Source of the DNA: JAMXLO01 sp963832895
GTDB taxonomy: Bacteria; Pseudomonadota; Alphaproteobacteria; Acetobacterales; Acetobacteraceae
Assembly (NCBI GenBank): GCA_963832895.1
Contig: CAWHVQ010000010.1
Span: forward strand, 124,001 to 188,000
Direction: 5' to 3'
Length of the DNA: 64,000 nt
The translations under genes were made by a program, and so were the position numbers. This document shows positions 42,785-52,558 of the stretch, in pieces. Each line of letters opens with the position of its first letter. The first letter of the stretch is position 1. Below the pieces are notes generated by a model that was not told the origin of the DNA, made no database searches, and saw only the letters and a list, made by a program, of their open reading frames with translations.

Positions 42785-44606
42785 GCGGCTGCACGGCACG
42801 GCCTTCTGCGAGTTGCACCCGACGCATCCGCTGAACGCCGGCATCGTCAATCTCGACAAGGCGCCGCGCAACGCACGCGGCAACGTCGAGTATCAGTCGG
42901 AGTTCCGCATCCTCAAGCCGCTCGACCTGACGCGCGGCAATGGCTGGCTGGTTTACGACGTGCCCAACCGCGGCAACCAGCCGATCATGTCTCGGCTGAA
43001 CGGTGCGCCCGAGGGCGGCCATCCGCAGAGCGCGGGCAACGGCTTTCTGATGCGCCGCGGTTTCACGCTGGTATGGAGCGCGTGGCAGGGCGACTTGCCG
43101 CCAGGCAACGATCGCCTCATCGCCGGCTTCCCCGTCATCCCGGGCGTCACCGGCGTGATGCGCGAGGAGTTCATCGCCGAAGCCACCGGCCTGCTCGGCG
43201 ATGGCAACATCGAGGAGGTGTCGGAGGACCGTTTCATCGGCACGCTGGTCTATCCGGTTGCCGATCCAAAGGGTGCTACGCTGACGGTGCGGGAACGCGA
43301 GACCGATCCCCGCACGACACCTCCCGGCCTGGCCTGGCGTCTGATCGACGAAACCCATGTCGAGATCACGCGGCCGACCGTTCCAGGCTTCGATCGCGGC
43401 GCGATCTTCGAATTCATCTATCGTGCGCGCGATCCCATCGTCATGGGCATTGGCTTCGCCGCAATCCGCGACATCGTGTCGTTCTTGCGCCATGACGGCG
43501 ACAGTCCGCTGCGCTCCGGCATCCGCCATGCGGCGGGGTTCGGCATCTCGCAGAGCGGCCGTGTGCTGCGCGACCTGACTTATTACGGCTTTAACCAGGA
43601 CCTCGCGGGACGGCAGGTGTTCGATGGCATCCTGCCGGTCGTGGCGGGCTCGCGTCGCACCTGCATCAACTGGCAGTTCGCGCAGGCCGGTCGCTATTCG
43701 CGTCAGCATGAAGACCACTCCTACGGTGATGACCAGTTCCCGTTCACCTACCCAACGTTGAGCGATCCGATCAGCGGGCGCACCGGCGGCATCCTGCAAC
43801 GCGCGCGCGACACCGGTGTGTGTCCGAAGGTGATGCACCTGGATACCGAGAGCGATGTCTGGCAGGCGCGCGCCTCGCTGGTCGCCACCGACACGAACGG
43901 CGACGACATCGCGATGCCGACCGATGTGCGTATCTACTGCGTGACCGGCGTGCCGCACGCGCCGTTTCGGCCGCTGACCAAGCCGGTCATGCAGTTGCCC
44001 GGCAATCCGTTGTCCTACGGTGCTTTCATGCGCGCCCTGCTGATAGCGTTGACCGAATGGGTGGAGCGCGGAATCGCTCCGCCCGACAGCCGGTTCCCGT
44101 CGCGCGGCGCGGGGACGCTGGTGCCGCTCGCCGAGGCGCGCGCGAGATTCCCGAAGTTGCCGCAGGTGAATTTCCCCAGCGTGCTGAATGAGCTGCGGCT
44201 GCGTGACCACTCGGTCGAGCCACCGATCGAAGGCACCGCCTATCCGGTGTTCGTGCAGCCGACGGATGCCGACGGTAACGCGCTCGGAGGCATCCGGCAC
44301 CCGCTGCTGGACGCACCCGTTGCCACGCATGCCGGCTGGTCGTTGCGTGCTGCGGGATATGGCGAGGGTGACCTGTTCACCATCCAGGGCTCGGTGATCC
44401 CATTGCCCGCAACGGAAGCGGAGGGGCAGCGCGGCGGCGATCCACGCCCATCGCTCGAGGCGCGCTATGCGTCGCGCGACGCGTGGGCCGCACGGCTGGC
44501 GCAGGCCGCCAGCCGCCTCGTAGCCGACCGGCTTCTGCTCGCCGAGGACGCCGACCGTCTGGTCGCCGCGGCGCGCGAATCGTGGGACGTCTATCGTGCG
44601 CTGTAG
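42690..44606 (+). CDS. Large alpha/beta hydrolase domain-containing protein
   Basis: The 638-residue protein starts at ATG 42690 with GGGAGGACA upstream, inside the 3' end of the previous gene. It belongs to the large Abhydrolase_10-like group: the start VRRIEITERETPVFGGAEFG, the middle VYDVPNRGN and the nucleophile elbow GISQSGR with Ser289. A downstream RIYCVTGVPHAPF and ARESWDVY C-terminus are also typical. There is no signal peptide. Esterase or amidase function is possible but the substrate is unknown. The MaoC-like gene follows by 11 bases, with AGGAG. Confidence 0.85.
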   Translation: MSDGGGVRRIEITERETPVFGGAEFGAIGPYERLHGTAFCELHPTHPLNAGIVNLDKAPRNARGNVEYQSEFRILKPLDLTRGNGWLVYDVPNRGNQPIMSRLNGAPEGGHPQSAGNGFLMRRGFTLVWSAWQGDLPPGNDRLIAGFPVIPGVTGVMREEFIAEATGLLGDGNIEEVSEDRFIGTLVYPVADPKGATLTVRERETDPRTTPPGLAWRLIDETHVEITRPTVPGFDRGAIFEFIYRARDPIVMGIGFAAIRDIVSFLRHDGDSPLRSGIRHAAGFGISQSGRVLRDLTYYGFNQDLAGRQVFDGILPVVAGSRRTCINWQFAQAGRYSRQHEDHSYGDDQFPFTYPTLSDPISGRTGGILQRARDTGVCPKVMHLDTESDVWQARASLVATDTNGDDIAMPTDVRIYCVTGVPHAPFRPLTKPVMQLPGNPLSYGAFMRALLIALTEWVERGIAPPDSRFPSRGAGTLVPLAEARARFPKLPQVNFPSVLNELRLRDHSVEPPIEGTAYPVFVQPTDADGNALGGIRHPLLDAPVATHAGWSLRAAGYGEGDLFTIQGSVIPLPATEAEGQRGGDPRPSLEARYASRDAWAARLAQAASRLVADRLLLAEDADRLVAAARESWDVYRAL

Positions 44607-44617
44607 GAGCCACCATC

Positions 44618-45079
44618 ATGGAAATTGTCGGGCTTGGCTTGCATTTCGAGGACCTGCCGGTCGGCAGGCGCTTCCGCACCATCGGCCGCACGGTGACCGA
44701 GGCGGACATCGTCAACTTCGTCAACTGCACCGGAATGGTGGAGGTGCTGTTCACCAACACCGAGTTCCTGCGCGAGGAGTCTGACATCAAGCAGCGCCTG
44801 GCACCGGCGGCACTCAGCTACTGCTTCGCCGAAGGGCTGCTGGTCCAGGCGACCATGCAGCACACCGGTTTCGCCTTCCTGCACATGGAACTCAACGTCG
44901 AGCAGCCGGTGTTCGCCGGCGACACGATCCACGTGGAATGCGAGGTGACAGAGGCGCGCCTGTCACGCAACCGGAAGGGCCGCGGCCTGGTACGCACGCG
45001 CAATCAGGTGGTGAAGCAGGACGGCGGGGTCGCGCTAACCTATACGCCACTGCGCATGATCAAATGCCGCGAGGGGTAG
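44618..45079 (+). CDS. MaoC-like hot-dog fold acyl dehydratase
   Basis: The 153-residue protein starts at ATG 44618 with AGGAG upstream. Family pattern: FEDLPVGRRFRTIGRTVTEADIVNFVNCTG (in part), PAALSYCFAEGLL, FLHMELNVEQPVFAGDTIHVECEV. This is the MaoC/R-hydratase hot-dog fold, which hydrates enoyl-CoA or related acyl thioesters. The catalytic D-x4-H pair is not clear, so a thioesterase-like or binding role is possible. It is probably co-transcribed with the hydrolase upstream. Confidence 0.85.
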   Translation: MEIVGLGLHFEDLPVGRRFRTIGRTVTEADIVNFVNCTGMVEVLFTNTEFLREESDIKQRLAPAALSYCFAEGLLVQATMQHTGFAFLHMELNVEQPVFAGDTIHVECEVTEARLSRNRKGRGLVRTRNQVVKQDGGVALTYTPLRMIKCREG

Positions 45080-45202
45080 CCCGGCCTCTGAGAAGCGGGG
45101 GAAAATGCCGCCGGCTGATCAGGTATTGGCAAGAATTCATTAACAGCCCCTCCGTAAGGTGCCGTCAGGGGACACAGCCAGCGACGAGAGGCCGGCACGA
45201 GG

Positions 45203-48200
45203 GTGAGCAATCAGAGTGCCGCCGTGAAGGATGCCTGCGACCGTGCCAATGCCGCGCTGCAATGCGGCGAGGTAACCGCCGCGCTCCGCCATTACGAATA
45301 TGCTCAGCGGCTCGCGCCCTCCGACGGCGAGATCACGCTCGCGATCGGCGCCGCGCGCCTTAGTCAAAACGATGCCCGCTCGACTGAGGCCTTTGCCTTG
45401 ATCGCCACTCGCGATGACGTGCAGGAGGCCTGGCTGGGGTTGGCCGCGGCGCACTACGCCATGAGCGAGCATGATCTCGCGGCACACGACCTGAGCGAAT
45501 TGCTGTCCCGCCACGGCCATGTGCGCGGCACGAGCAATATCCGTCTGCATGACGCGATTGCATTGGCGAATGGTGATGCCGGCTGGTGCTCTCTGTCGGC
45601 CGACGGCTGCCTGCGCGTCACCCTGCTCGGCTCGACCGCTGATATCCATCGGGTGGTGATCCGGCTCGATGGCGTGTCACTTGGCGTGCGACCGCGAAGA
45701 CGCAAACGCGACGGGGAGCCGCTGCGCGCGATCTACCTGCTGCCTGAAGCCTGGCGTCACACTGGGCAAATCTCTGTCTGTCTGGAGGGGCGGGATCTGT
45801 TGGGTAGCCCGCTCGCCGCACATGTCATCAGCCAGGTCGAAGGTTTTGTCACGCCAGATAATGGCGGCCTGTCAGGCTGGGCCTGGTTCCCCAACGATCC
45901 TGACTGTGCCCCCGTGCTCACCGTGCAGGATAGCCGCGGCACCACGCTGCGCGTCGTTGCCATTGACCCGGCGCCTGAGGTGCGGCACGCCAAACCGCTC
46001 GCGCGTCCCCGGCGCCTGGATATTGCCGTCTCGGAGCTTCGCGCATGGATTGCACCGATCGCCGTGCAGGATGCCGGCGGCCGGCATTTGTATGGCAGCC
46101 CGCTCGATCCGCAGGCTGACCAGCGCAGTGCGGCCGGTGCCGCAGAGCTGGCACGACGGTTGTTTCCGGCCTCCTCCCGCCAGGTCACGCATGCTGTCGA
46201 CCTGCGTCTGCCCGCGGTGCCGGCCGATATCATGGGTGTTCGGCGCGCTGCCAGAGCTTCGGTCCAGGCGTCGTCTGTGGCTGTCGTGATCCCGGTCTTC
46301 CGCGGCCACGCTCAGACCCTCGCCTGCATCGACAGCGTGCTGGCCACGTTGCCGACAGCGGCGCGCTGCATCGTGGTCGAGGATGCATCACCCGAGGACA
46401 AACTGGTTGACGCACTGCGCGGACTTGCTGAACGCGGCCGCATCGAGCTGCGCCGTCAGCCAAGCAATCGTGGCTTTCCCGCCACGGCCAACGCGGGCAT
46501 TCGCGCGGCGGGCGACCGCGACGTCATTCTGCTGAACAGCGATACGCTGGTGCCGCCAGGCTGGGCCGAGCGGTTGGTCGATGCGGCCTACAGTGCCCCG
46601 GATATCGGCACAGCGACGCCATTCTCGAACGATGCGTCGGTGTTCAGCTATCCGCGGCAGGACGGTCCCAATCCAGTTCCACAGGAAGCTGACACGATTG
46701 AGCTTGATCGGTTGGCCCGCCGTGCGAACCGCAAAGTGGTTGTCGATGTGCCCTCAGCCCACGGCTTCTGCGTCTATATCCGGCGCGATTGCATGAACGA
46801 GGTCGGGTTGTTCCGCGAGGATCTGTTCGCCCAGGGCTACAGCGAGGAGAACGACTTTTGCATTCGCGCACGCCACCTCGGTTGGCGTCATGTTGCAGTG
46901 CCCGGCCTGTTCGTGGCGCATGCCGGCGCCGGCTCGTTTGGCAGCGCAAAGGCGCAACTGATGGCCCGCAACCTGGCGATCCTGAACCGGCTGCATCCGG
47001 GCTACGACAGGCTGGTCATGAGCTTCCGTCATGCGGACCCGCTGGCACAGTCGCGCTTCCGTATAGACGCTCTGCGTTGGCGCCATGGGCGCTCGCGCAA
47101 GGGTGCGGTGGTATTGATCACCCACGCGCGTTCCGGCGGCGTGAAGCGCCGGGTGGTGGAGCGTTGCCATGAAATCGCGGCCTCGGGTGTGCGGCCAATT
47201 GTGCTGGCGCCCGCCACCGACGCGTATGGCCGCACGGCCTGTGGGCTCGCAGACGGCTCCGGCGAGGATTTTCCCAACCTCCGTTTCGACATGGCAAATG
47301 GCCTGGCTCACCTCAAGGCGTTCCTGCGAGGCGACAAGCCCGCCAGCGTCGAACTGCATCACTTCATCGGCCATGATCCGGCGATGCTTGAGTTAGCCGA
47401 TGCGCTGAACGTGCCGTACGACGTGGTGGTGCATGACTATGCCTGGGTCTGTCCGCGCGTCACGCTGGTCGGACCCGACAAGCGCTATTGCGGCGAACCG
47501 GGTGGGGACGCCTGCGAAGCGTGCTACTCGGACATTGGCGGCAATATCGAGGAGGATATCAGGCCGTCGCGCCTGCGGCTGCGTTCGCGCGCCGTGCTCA
47601 TCGGAGCGCGGCAGGTCGTCGTGCCGAGCCATGATGTCGCGGCCCGGCTGAGGCACTACGTGCCTGAGCTCGCGTGCGTTGTGACGCCGTGGGAGGACGA
47701 CGTGCTGCCGCATCCGCCGGCAGAGCATCGCGTCAAAAGATCGCGCATGCGGGTTGTCGTCGTCGGCGCCATCGGTATCGAGAAGGGCTACGAGTATCTG
47801 CTGGCCTGCGCCCGCCACGTCGCGACGCATCGGCTGGCGCTGGAGTTCGTTGTGGTGGGGCACACGTCGGACGACAAGCGCCTGCTCGAAACTGGTACTG
47901 TCCACGTTACCGGTCGCTACGAGGAGGGCGAGGCCGTCGAGCTGATCAGGTCACAGGATGCCGACCTCGGTTTCCTGCCTGCCCTGTGGCCCGAAACCTG
48001 GAGCTACACGCTCACGCAGCTCTGGCAGGCCGGGTTGGATGTGGTGGCATTCGACCTCGGTGCTCCTGCGGAGCGGATCCGCGCGACGCGCCGCGGCAGC
48101 TTGCTGCCTCTCGGCCTGCCGCCCGCCGCGGCCTGCCGCATCCTGCTGGGCTATCAGACTGCCGGTGCGGCAGCGCGGGCCGCGCCGACGGGACCCCGCA

Positions 48201-48220
48201 AGTCGGCGGCCATCGCATAG
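45203..48220 (+). CDS. Large two-domain glycosyltransferase (TPR + GT2 + GT4)
   Basis: The 1005-residue cytoplasmic protein starts at GTG. An N-terminal TPR-like part (about 1-105) is followed by a beta-rich middle (about 125-340), and a GT2 domain at about 355-600 with VAVVIPVFRGHAQTL, NSDTLVPPGW and YSEENDFCIRA. A C-terminal GT4-like domain (about 640-985) contains RVVVVGAIGIEKGYEYLLA and LPALWPETWSYTLTQLWQAGL. Between the catalytic domains a Cys cluster occurs (CGEPGGDACEACYSD). Such fusions build cell-surface polysaccharide or glycosylate proteins. No other polysaccharide gene is adjacent, so the product is unknown. Confidence 0.88.
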   Translation: MSNQSAAVKDACDRANAALQCGEVTAALRHYEYAQRLAPSDGEITLAIGAARLSQNDARSTEAFALIATRDDVQEAWLGLAAAHYAMSEHDLAAHDLSELLSRHGHVRGTSNIRLHDAIALANGDAGWCSLSADGCLRVTLLGSTADIHRVVIRLDGVSLGVRPRRRKRDGEPLRAIYLLPEAWRHTGQISVCLEGRDLLGSPLAAHVISQVEGFVTPDNGGLSGWAWFPNDPDCAPVLTVQDSRGTTLRVVAIDPAPEVRHAKPLARPRRLDIAVSELRAWIAPIAVQDAGGRHLYGSPLDPQADQRSAAGAAELARRLFPASSRQVTHAVDLRLPAVPADIMGVRRAARASVQASSVAVVIPVFRGHAQTLACIDSVLATLPTAARCIVVEDASPEDKLVDALRGLAERGRIELRRQPSNRGFPATANAGIRAAGDRDVILLNSDTLVPPGWAERLVDAAYSAPDIGTATPFSNDASVFSYPRQDGPNPVPQEADTIELDRLARRANRKVVVDVPSAHGFCVYIRRDCMNEVGLFREDLFAQGYSEENDFCIRARHLGWRHVAVPGLFVAHAGAGSFGSAKAQLMARNLAILNRLHPGYDRLVMSFRHADPLAQSRFRIDALRWRHGRSRKGAVVLITHARSGGVKRRVVERCHEIAASGVRPIVLAPATDAYGRTACGLADGSGEDFPNLRFDMANGLAHLKAFLRGDKPASVELHHFIGHDPAMLELADALNVPYDVVVHDYAWVCPRVTLVGPDKRYCGEPGGDACEACYSDIGGNIEEDIRPSRLRLRSRAVLIGARQVVVPSHDVAARLRHYVPELACVVTPWEDDVLPHPPAEHRVKRSRMRVVVVGAIGIEKGYEYLLACARHVATHRLALEFVVVGHTSDDKRLLETGTVHVTGRYEEGEAVELIRSQDADLGFLPALWPETWSYTLTQLWQAGLDVVAFDLGAPAERIRATRRGSLLPLGLPPAAACRILLGYQTAGAAARAAPTGPRKSAAIA

Positions 48221-48299
48221 GCTGAGCAGCTCGTCCGGGTGACGCCGCGGCTGCCATGCACCATATTGCGTGTGTAACAGAAGCGGGTGACCCGGCCTG

Positions 48300-50348
48300 A
48301 TGGGCGTGCCAACGGAGTTTCGCTCGATCTACCGCCACGGCTTCGCCCGCGTTGCAGCCTGTACGACGCGGTGCACGCTCGCTGATCCGGTGGCGAATGT
48401 CGCGGCAATCCTTGACGTGGCGCGCGCGTGCCACGCCCGAGGCGCGGCACTGGCGGTGTTCCCGGAACTCGGGGTCTCGGGTTATGCGATCAGCGATCTG
48501 CTGCACCAGACCGCGCTGCTCGATGCGGTGGAGGAGGCTGTCGCTGAACTCGTCGCGGCGTCGGCTGATCTGCTGCCGTTGCTGCTGGTTGGCGCGCCGC
48601 TGCGCCATGCCGGCGCGTTGTACAACTGCGCGCTCGCGATCCATCGAGGCAGGCTGCTGGGTGCAGTGCCCAAGGTGCATCTGCCCAACTACCGCGAGTT
48701 CTACGAACCGCGGCACTTCGTGGCAGGCGACGGCATGGTGGGTGGGGAGATTGCGGTCAGTGCACTGACCGTGCCATTCGGCACCGATCTGCTGTTCGCG
48801 GCCGAGGACGTGCCGGGTCTGGTGGTGCATGCCGAGATCTGCGAGGACATCTGGATCCCGGTGCCTCCCAGCTCGCGCGCCGCTTTGGCGGGTGCGAGCG
48901 TGCTCGCCAACCTGTCGGCCAGCAACGTCACGATCGGTAAGGCTGAGACGCGGCGGCTGTTGTGTGCGTCCCAATCGGCGCGCTGCGTGGCGGCCTATCT
49001 GTACGCCGCGGCGGGACCCGGTGAGTCCACCACCGATCTCGCCTGGGACGGTCAGGCCTCAATCTTCGAGAACGGCGCCACATTGGCCGAAACCGAGCGC
49101 TTCCCGTCCGCGAGCCAGTTCGCCCTGGCCGATATAGACCTCGACCTGCTGCGCCATGAGCGGATGCAGATGGGCAGCTTCGACACCAATCGCCGTCGCA
49201 ATCCCGACGCCTTCCGTCGTATCGCGTTCAGGCTGGATCCGCCTCGCGGCGATATCGGCCTGGAGCGCAAGGTCGAGCGCTATCCCTTTGTGCCCGCCGA
49301 TCCTGCCCGGCTCGAACAGGACTGCTACGAGGCTTACAACATCCAGGTCTCCGGGCTGGCGCAGCGCCTGCGTGCGACTGGCATTCAGCGGGTGGTGATC
49401 GGTGTGTCGGGCGGGCTCGACTCCACTCATGCGCTGATCGTCTGCGGCCGCGCGCTGGATCTGCTCAGTCTGCCGCGCAGCAACATCCTTGCCTACACGA
49501 TGCCAGGGTTCGCGACCTCGGCGCACACCAAGGCGAATGCGATCCGTCTGATGGAAGCGCTCGGGGTAACCTGGCAGGAGCTGGATATCCGCCCCGCGGC
49601 CAAGCGCATGCTTGGCGACATCGGCCATCCCTACGCGCAGGGCAAGCCCGTCTATGACCTGACATTCGAGAACGTGCAGGCCGGGTTGCGCACCGACTAC
49701 CTGTTCCGATTGGCGAACCACCATGGCGGCATCGTTATCGGCACCGGGGATCTGTCGGAGCTTGCGCTGGGCTGGTGCACCTATGGCGTCGGCGACCAGA
49801 TGGCGCACTACAACGTCAATGCCGGTGTGCCGAAAACGTTGATCCAGCATCTGATCCGCTGGGTGATCGGTTCGCGCCAGTTCGAGTCGGGTGTAGCTGC
49901 GACGCTGGACGCGATCCTCGCCACCGAGATCACGCCCGAACTGGTGCCAACCGAGGAAGGCGAGACGCCGCAGAGCACCGAGGCATATATCGGCCCGTAT
50001 GCGCTGCAGGATTTCAATCTGTACTACACGCTGCGCCACGGCATGGTGCCGTCGAAGATCGCCTTCCTCGCGCTGCATGCCTGGAGCGATGTGGCAAAGG
50101 GCGACTGGCCGCCGGGTTTCCCATCCGACCGTCGCGGCAGCTACGACCTTGCGACGATCCGCAAATGGCTGGAGGTGTTCCTGCGCCGCTTCTTCGCGTT
50201 CAGTCAGTTCAAGCGCTCGGCCATGCCGAATGGACCGAAGGTGAGCGCCGGCGGGTCGTTATCGCCGCGCGGCGATTGGCGAGCGCCATCGGACGGCAAC
50301 GCCAATGCCTGGCTCGCCGAACTGGAGCGCAATGTGCCGAAGGAGTGA
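48300..50348 (+). CDS. nadE: Glutamine-dependent NAD(+) synthetase
   Basis: This enzyme converts nicotinate adenine dinucleotide to NAD using glutamine. It has 682 residues with an N-terminal nitrilase-like glutaminase domain (Glu56 in FPELGVSGY, lysine in PKVHLPNY, catalytic Cys in AEICEDIW) and a C-terminal synthetase domain with the PP-loop GVSGGLDS at residues 368-375, then KTLIQHLIRW and SGVAATLDAILATEITPEL (in part). This is the long, self-contained form. It stands alone between the glycosyltransferase and the convergent peroxiredoxin. Confidence 0.96.
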   Translation: MGVPTEFRSIYRHGFARVAACTTRCTLADPVANVAAILDVARACHARGAALAVFPELGVSGYAISDLLHQTALLDAVEEAVAELVAASADLLPLLLVGAPLRHAGALYNCALAIHRGRLLGAVPKVHLPNYREFYEPRHFVAGDGMVGGEIAVSALTVPFGTDLLFAAEDVPGLVVHAEICEDIWIPVPPSSRAALAGASVLANLSASNVTIGKAETRRLLCASQSARCVAAYLYAAAGPGESTTDLAWDGQASIFENGATLAETERFPSASQFALADIDLDLLRHERMQMGSFDTNRRRNPDAFRRIAFRLDPPRGDIGLERKVERYPFVPADPARLEQDCYEAYNIQVSGLAQRLRATGIQRVVIGVSGGLDSTHALIVCGRALDLLSLPRSNILAYTMPGFATSAHTKANAIRLMEALGVTWQELDIRPAAKRMLGDIGHPYAQGKPVYDLTFENVQAGLRTDYLFRLANHHGGIVIGTGDLSELALGWCTYGVGDQMAHYNVNAGVPKTLIQHLIRWVIGSRQFESGVAATLDAILATEITPELVPTEEGETPQSTEAYIGPYALQDFNLYYTLRHGMVPSKIAFLALHAWSDVAKGDWPPGFPSDRRGSYDLATIRKWLEVFLRRFFAFSQFKRSAMPNGPKVSAGGSLSPRGDWRAPSDGNANAWLAELERNVPKE

Positions 50349-50406
50349 TGCGGGCGGACTCCGGATGATCCCTTTCCGCCGCCCGCTTCGTCGCGCCTTT
50401 GAACGA

Positions 50407-50889
50407 TCAGAGATGGGACAGGATCGACTCAGCCTTGCTGACCTCGAAGCCGCCAGGTGCCTCGACGGCGAGATGCGTCACCTTGCCATCCTGCGCGATC
50501 AGTGCGTAGCGCTGGCTTCTGGTTCCCATGCCGCGTGCCATCAGGTCCAGCTCGAGACCGAGTGCCTTGGTGAATGCCGCTGATCCGTCCGCCAGCATCG
50601 TGATCTTCCCGTCCACTCCCTGCTCCTTGGCCCACGCCGCCATCACGAACGCGTCGTTCACCGCGATGCACGCGATCGTGTCAACGCCCTTTCCCTTAAG
50701 GGCATCCGCGTTCTGCACGAAGCTCGGCAGATGCTTGACGCTGCAGGTTGGCGTGAATGCTCCGGGTACCGCAAACAAGACCACCTTCTTGCCCTTGAAG
50801 ACTTCATCGGTCGAAGTCTCCTTGGGCCCGTCCGGGGTGCCCATCATTAATTTCATGGATGGAATCTGATCACCGACCTTGATCGTCAT
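50407..50889 (-). CDS. Peroxiredoxin (Prx5 type)
   Basis: This 160-residue thiol peroxidase has the Prx5 active site PGAFTPTCS, with the peroxidatic Cys49. The start MTIKVGDQIPSMKL and the segments IACIAVNDAFVMAAWAK and MARGMGTRSQRYALI match the hybrid Prx5/glutaredoxin-coupled group. No resolving Cys is visible after Cys49 apart from the one in IACIAV. It is divergent from the YqgE gene with about 120 bases between starts. Confidence 0.93.
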   Translation of the reverse strand: MTIKVGDQIPSMKLMMGTPDGPKETSTDEVFKGKKVVLFAVPGAFTPTCSVKHLPSFVQNADALKGKGVDTIACIAVNDAFVMAAWAKEQGVDGKITMLADGSAAFTKALGLELDLMARGMGTRSQRYALIAQDGKVTHLAVEAPGGFEVSKAESILSHL

Positions 50890-51011
50890 TGGCTCTTTGC
50901 TCCCCTCTGGCTTGTCAGCCCGCGACTCCTAGCCCCAGGCGCAATCGGAGTCACGCCACCACCCCGGCAAGGCGCTTGCACAGCGGTGCCGACAGGACCA
51001 GATTCACCAAT

Positions 51012-51605
51012 ATGGTTCAGAGGCGCAAATCCACCGTCCGTCCGTCGGCCGGCGATCTCCTGACCGGGCAGTTGCTGATCGCGATGCCGGCTATGGAGGA
51101 CCCGCGTTTTTCCCAGAGCGTCATCTACCTCTGTGCGCATACGCCGGAAGGCGCGATGGGCCTGGTGCTCAACCGCCCACTGCAACGTCCCAAGTTCGAC
51201 GATCTGCTGCGGCAACTCGAGGTGGCGCCCGTGCCGCCTGCGCGTCGAATAACGCTGTGCGCCGGTGGACCAATGGACAACGCGCGCGGCTTCGTGTTGC
51301 ACACCACGGACTGGACCGGCGAGGGCAGCCTGCGGGTTGATGACACGGTGGCTCTGACCGCCAGCCTGGACGTGCTGAAGGCGATCGCCGAGGGTCATGG
51401 ACCGCGTGAGGGACTTCTCGCATTGGGATACGCCGGCTGGGGGCCAGGCCAGCTCGACGCGGAGATTCAGCAGAATGCGTGGCTGTCGGTGCCGTCGGAC
51501 GAGACGATCGTGTTTGATGACGACCACGACACGAAGTGGCGCCGCGCGCTCGGCAAACTGAATATCGATCCACTTCTGCTGTCGGGCGCCGCCGGGCACG
51601 CGTGA
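51012..51605 (+). CDS. YqgE/AlgH family protein
   Basis: The 197-residue protein starts at ATG 51012. Family signature: TGQLLIAMPAMEDPRFSQSVIYLCAH, GAMGLVLNRPL (here within 20 residues of each other), LCAGGPMDNARGFVLH and GYAGWGPGQLDAEI, with WLSVPSDETIVFD at the end. The family (DUF179) is widespread and conserved in fold, with no clear biochemical role; AlgH affects alginate control in Pseudomonas. An in-frame upstream extension exists but lacks conservation. Confidence 0.92.
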   Translation: MVQRRKSTVRPSAGDLLTGQLLIAMPAMEDPRFSQSVIYLCAHTPEGAMGLVLNRPLQRPKFDDLLRQLEVAPVPPARRITLCAGGPMDNARGFVLHTTDWTGEGSLRVDDTVALTASLDVLKAIAEGHGPREGLLALGYAGWGPGQLDAEIQQNAWLSVPSDETIVFDDDHDTKWRRALGKLNIDPLLLSGAAGHA

Positions 51606-51607
51606 CG

Positions 51608-52558
51608 TCAGCGGCTGCAGGCCGCTCCGCCGAGTACGCAGAAAGAAGCGCAGTAGGGATGGTTGAGTGAAACGGCCCGCGCCGCCTCCGCCAGTGTGCG
51701 GCCAAGCTCAAACTGCGGATCGTACGCAAGCAGTGTGCAGGCCAGGACCGTTGGCGTTGCTGAGTCCCGTCGCTTCACCACCATACGGGCCGAGGCGCAC
51801 ATCACATCGTCCGGTGACTTGTGCAGAATACCCCAGCAGGCGGTGGTGATCTCCGCCACGTCGCGTTGTGCGTCCATCTCCGGGAACAGCATCAGCCGCA
51901 CCGGATCGGCCGCATCGACCGGCACATCGAGTTCGGCGAAGAGTTGTGCGAAGCCGGCGCGCAGTTTTTCTTCCGGCTCGCCGGAGAAGCGCCGGCCGGC
52001 GACGTCGAGGTCGAACCCATTGCGCGCCAGCCAGACCAGGCCATCGATCGTCGGCCCCCAGCTTCGCCGTCCGCGTTCCGCCTCGTGCAGCTCAGGCGTG
52101 TAGTGGTCGAGCGACACGCGGATGCGCAGGCGCGCACCGTAGGACTCGCGCAATGCCAAAAGCTGTGGCCGCAGCTTCCGCATTGGCTTCATCGCGTTGG
52201 TCAGCACCAGTGCGTCGAGGCCGCGCGACAGCACGTCGTGCAGCATCGCGATGATGTCGGGGTTCATGAACGGCTCACCGCCGGTGAAGCCGATCAGCCG
52301 CGTCGGCAGACCTTCGTGCGTGATCTCGTCCAGATACTCGCGCACCTCGTCCTGCGTCAGGTAAGCCAGCCGGTCGTTGCGCGGCGATGATTCGATGTAG
52401 CAGTTTCGGCAGGTCAGGTTGCACAGTGTGCCGGTGTTGAACCACAGCGTGTCGAGCGAACGCAGCGCCACCTGAGCGCGAACCTCGCCCTTGGCGGTAA
52501 GCAGCGGATCGCGGAACTTCGTGCGGTCCAGCGGCTGGAATTGCGCATCCATCGTCAC
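51608..52558 (-). CDS. Radical SAM protein
   Basis: The 316-residue protein has the radical-SAM cluster CNLTCRNCYIE (Cys46, Cys50, Cys53) preceded by WFNTGTL, and the SAM motif GFTGGEPFMNPD. The C-terminal end carries Cys residues in CASFCVLGGAACSR and TTACWGILHKS, which may ligate an auxiliary cluster (SPASM/twitch-like). The start overlaps the stop of the enoyl-CoA hydratase (ATGA), so they are co-translated. The substrate is unknown; no peptide precursor gene was seen next to it. Confidence 0.9.
   Translation of the reverse strand: MTMDAQFQPLDRTKFRDPLLTAKGEVRAQVALRSLDTLWFNTGTLCNLTCRNCYIESSPRNDRLAYLTQDEVREYLDEITHEGLPTRLIGFTGGEPFMNPDIIAMLHDVLSRGLDALVLTNAMKPMRKLRPQLLALRESYGARLRIRVSLDHYTPELHEAERGRRSWGPTIDGLVWLARNGFDLDVAGRRFSGEPEEKLRAGFAQLFAELDVPVDAADPVRLMLFPEMDAQRDVAEITTACWGILHKSPDDVMCASARMVVKRRDSATPTVLACTLLAYDPQFELGRTLAEAARAVSLNHPYCASFCVLGGAACSR

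Noticed and set aside
42609..44330. 573-codon antisense frame over the large hydrolase
   Set aside because: Composition typical of a shadow frame; the sense strand has family motifs and a ribosome site.
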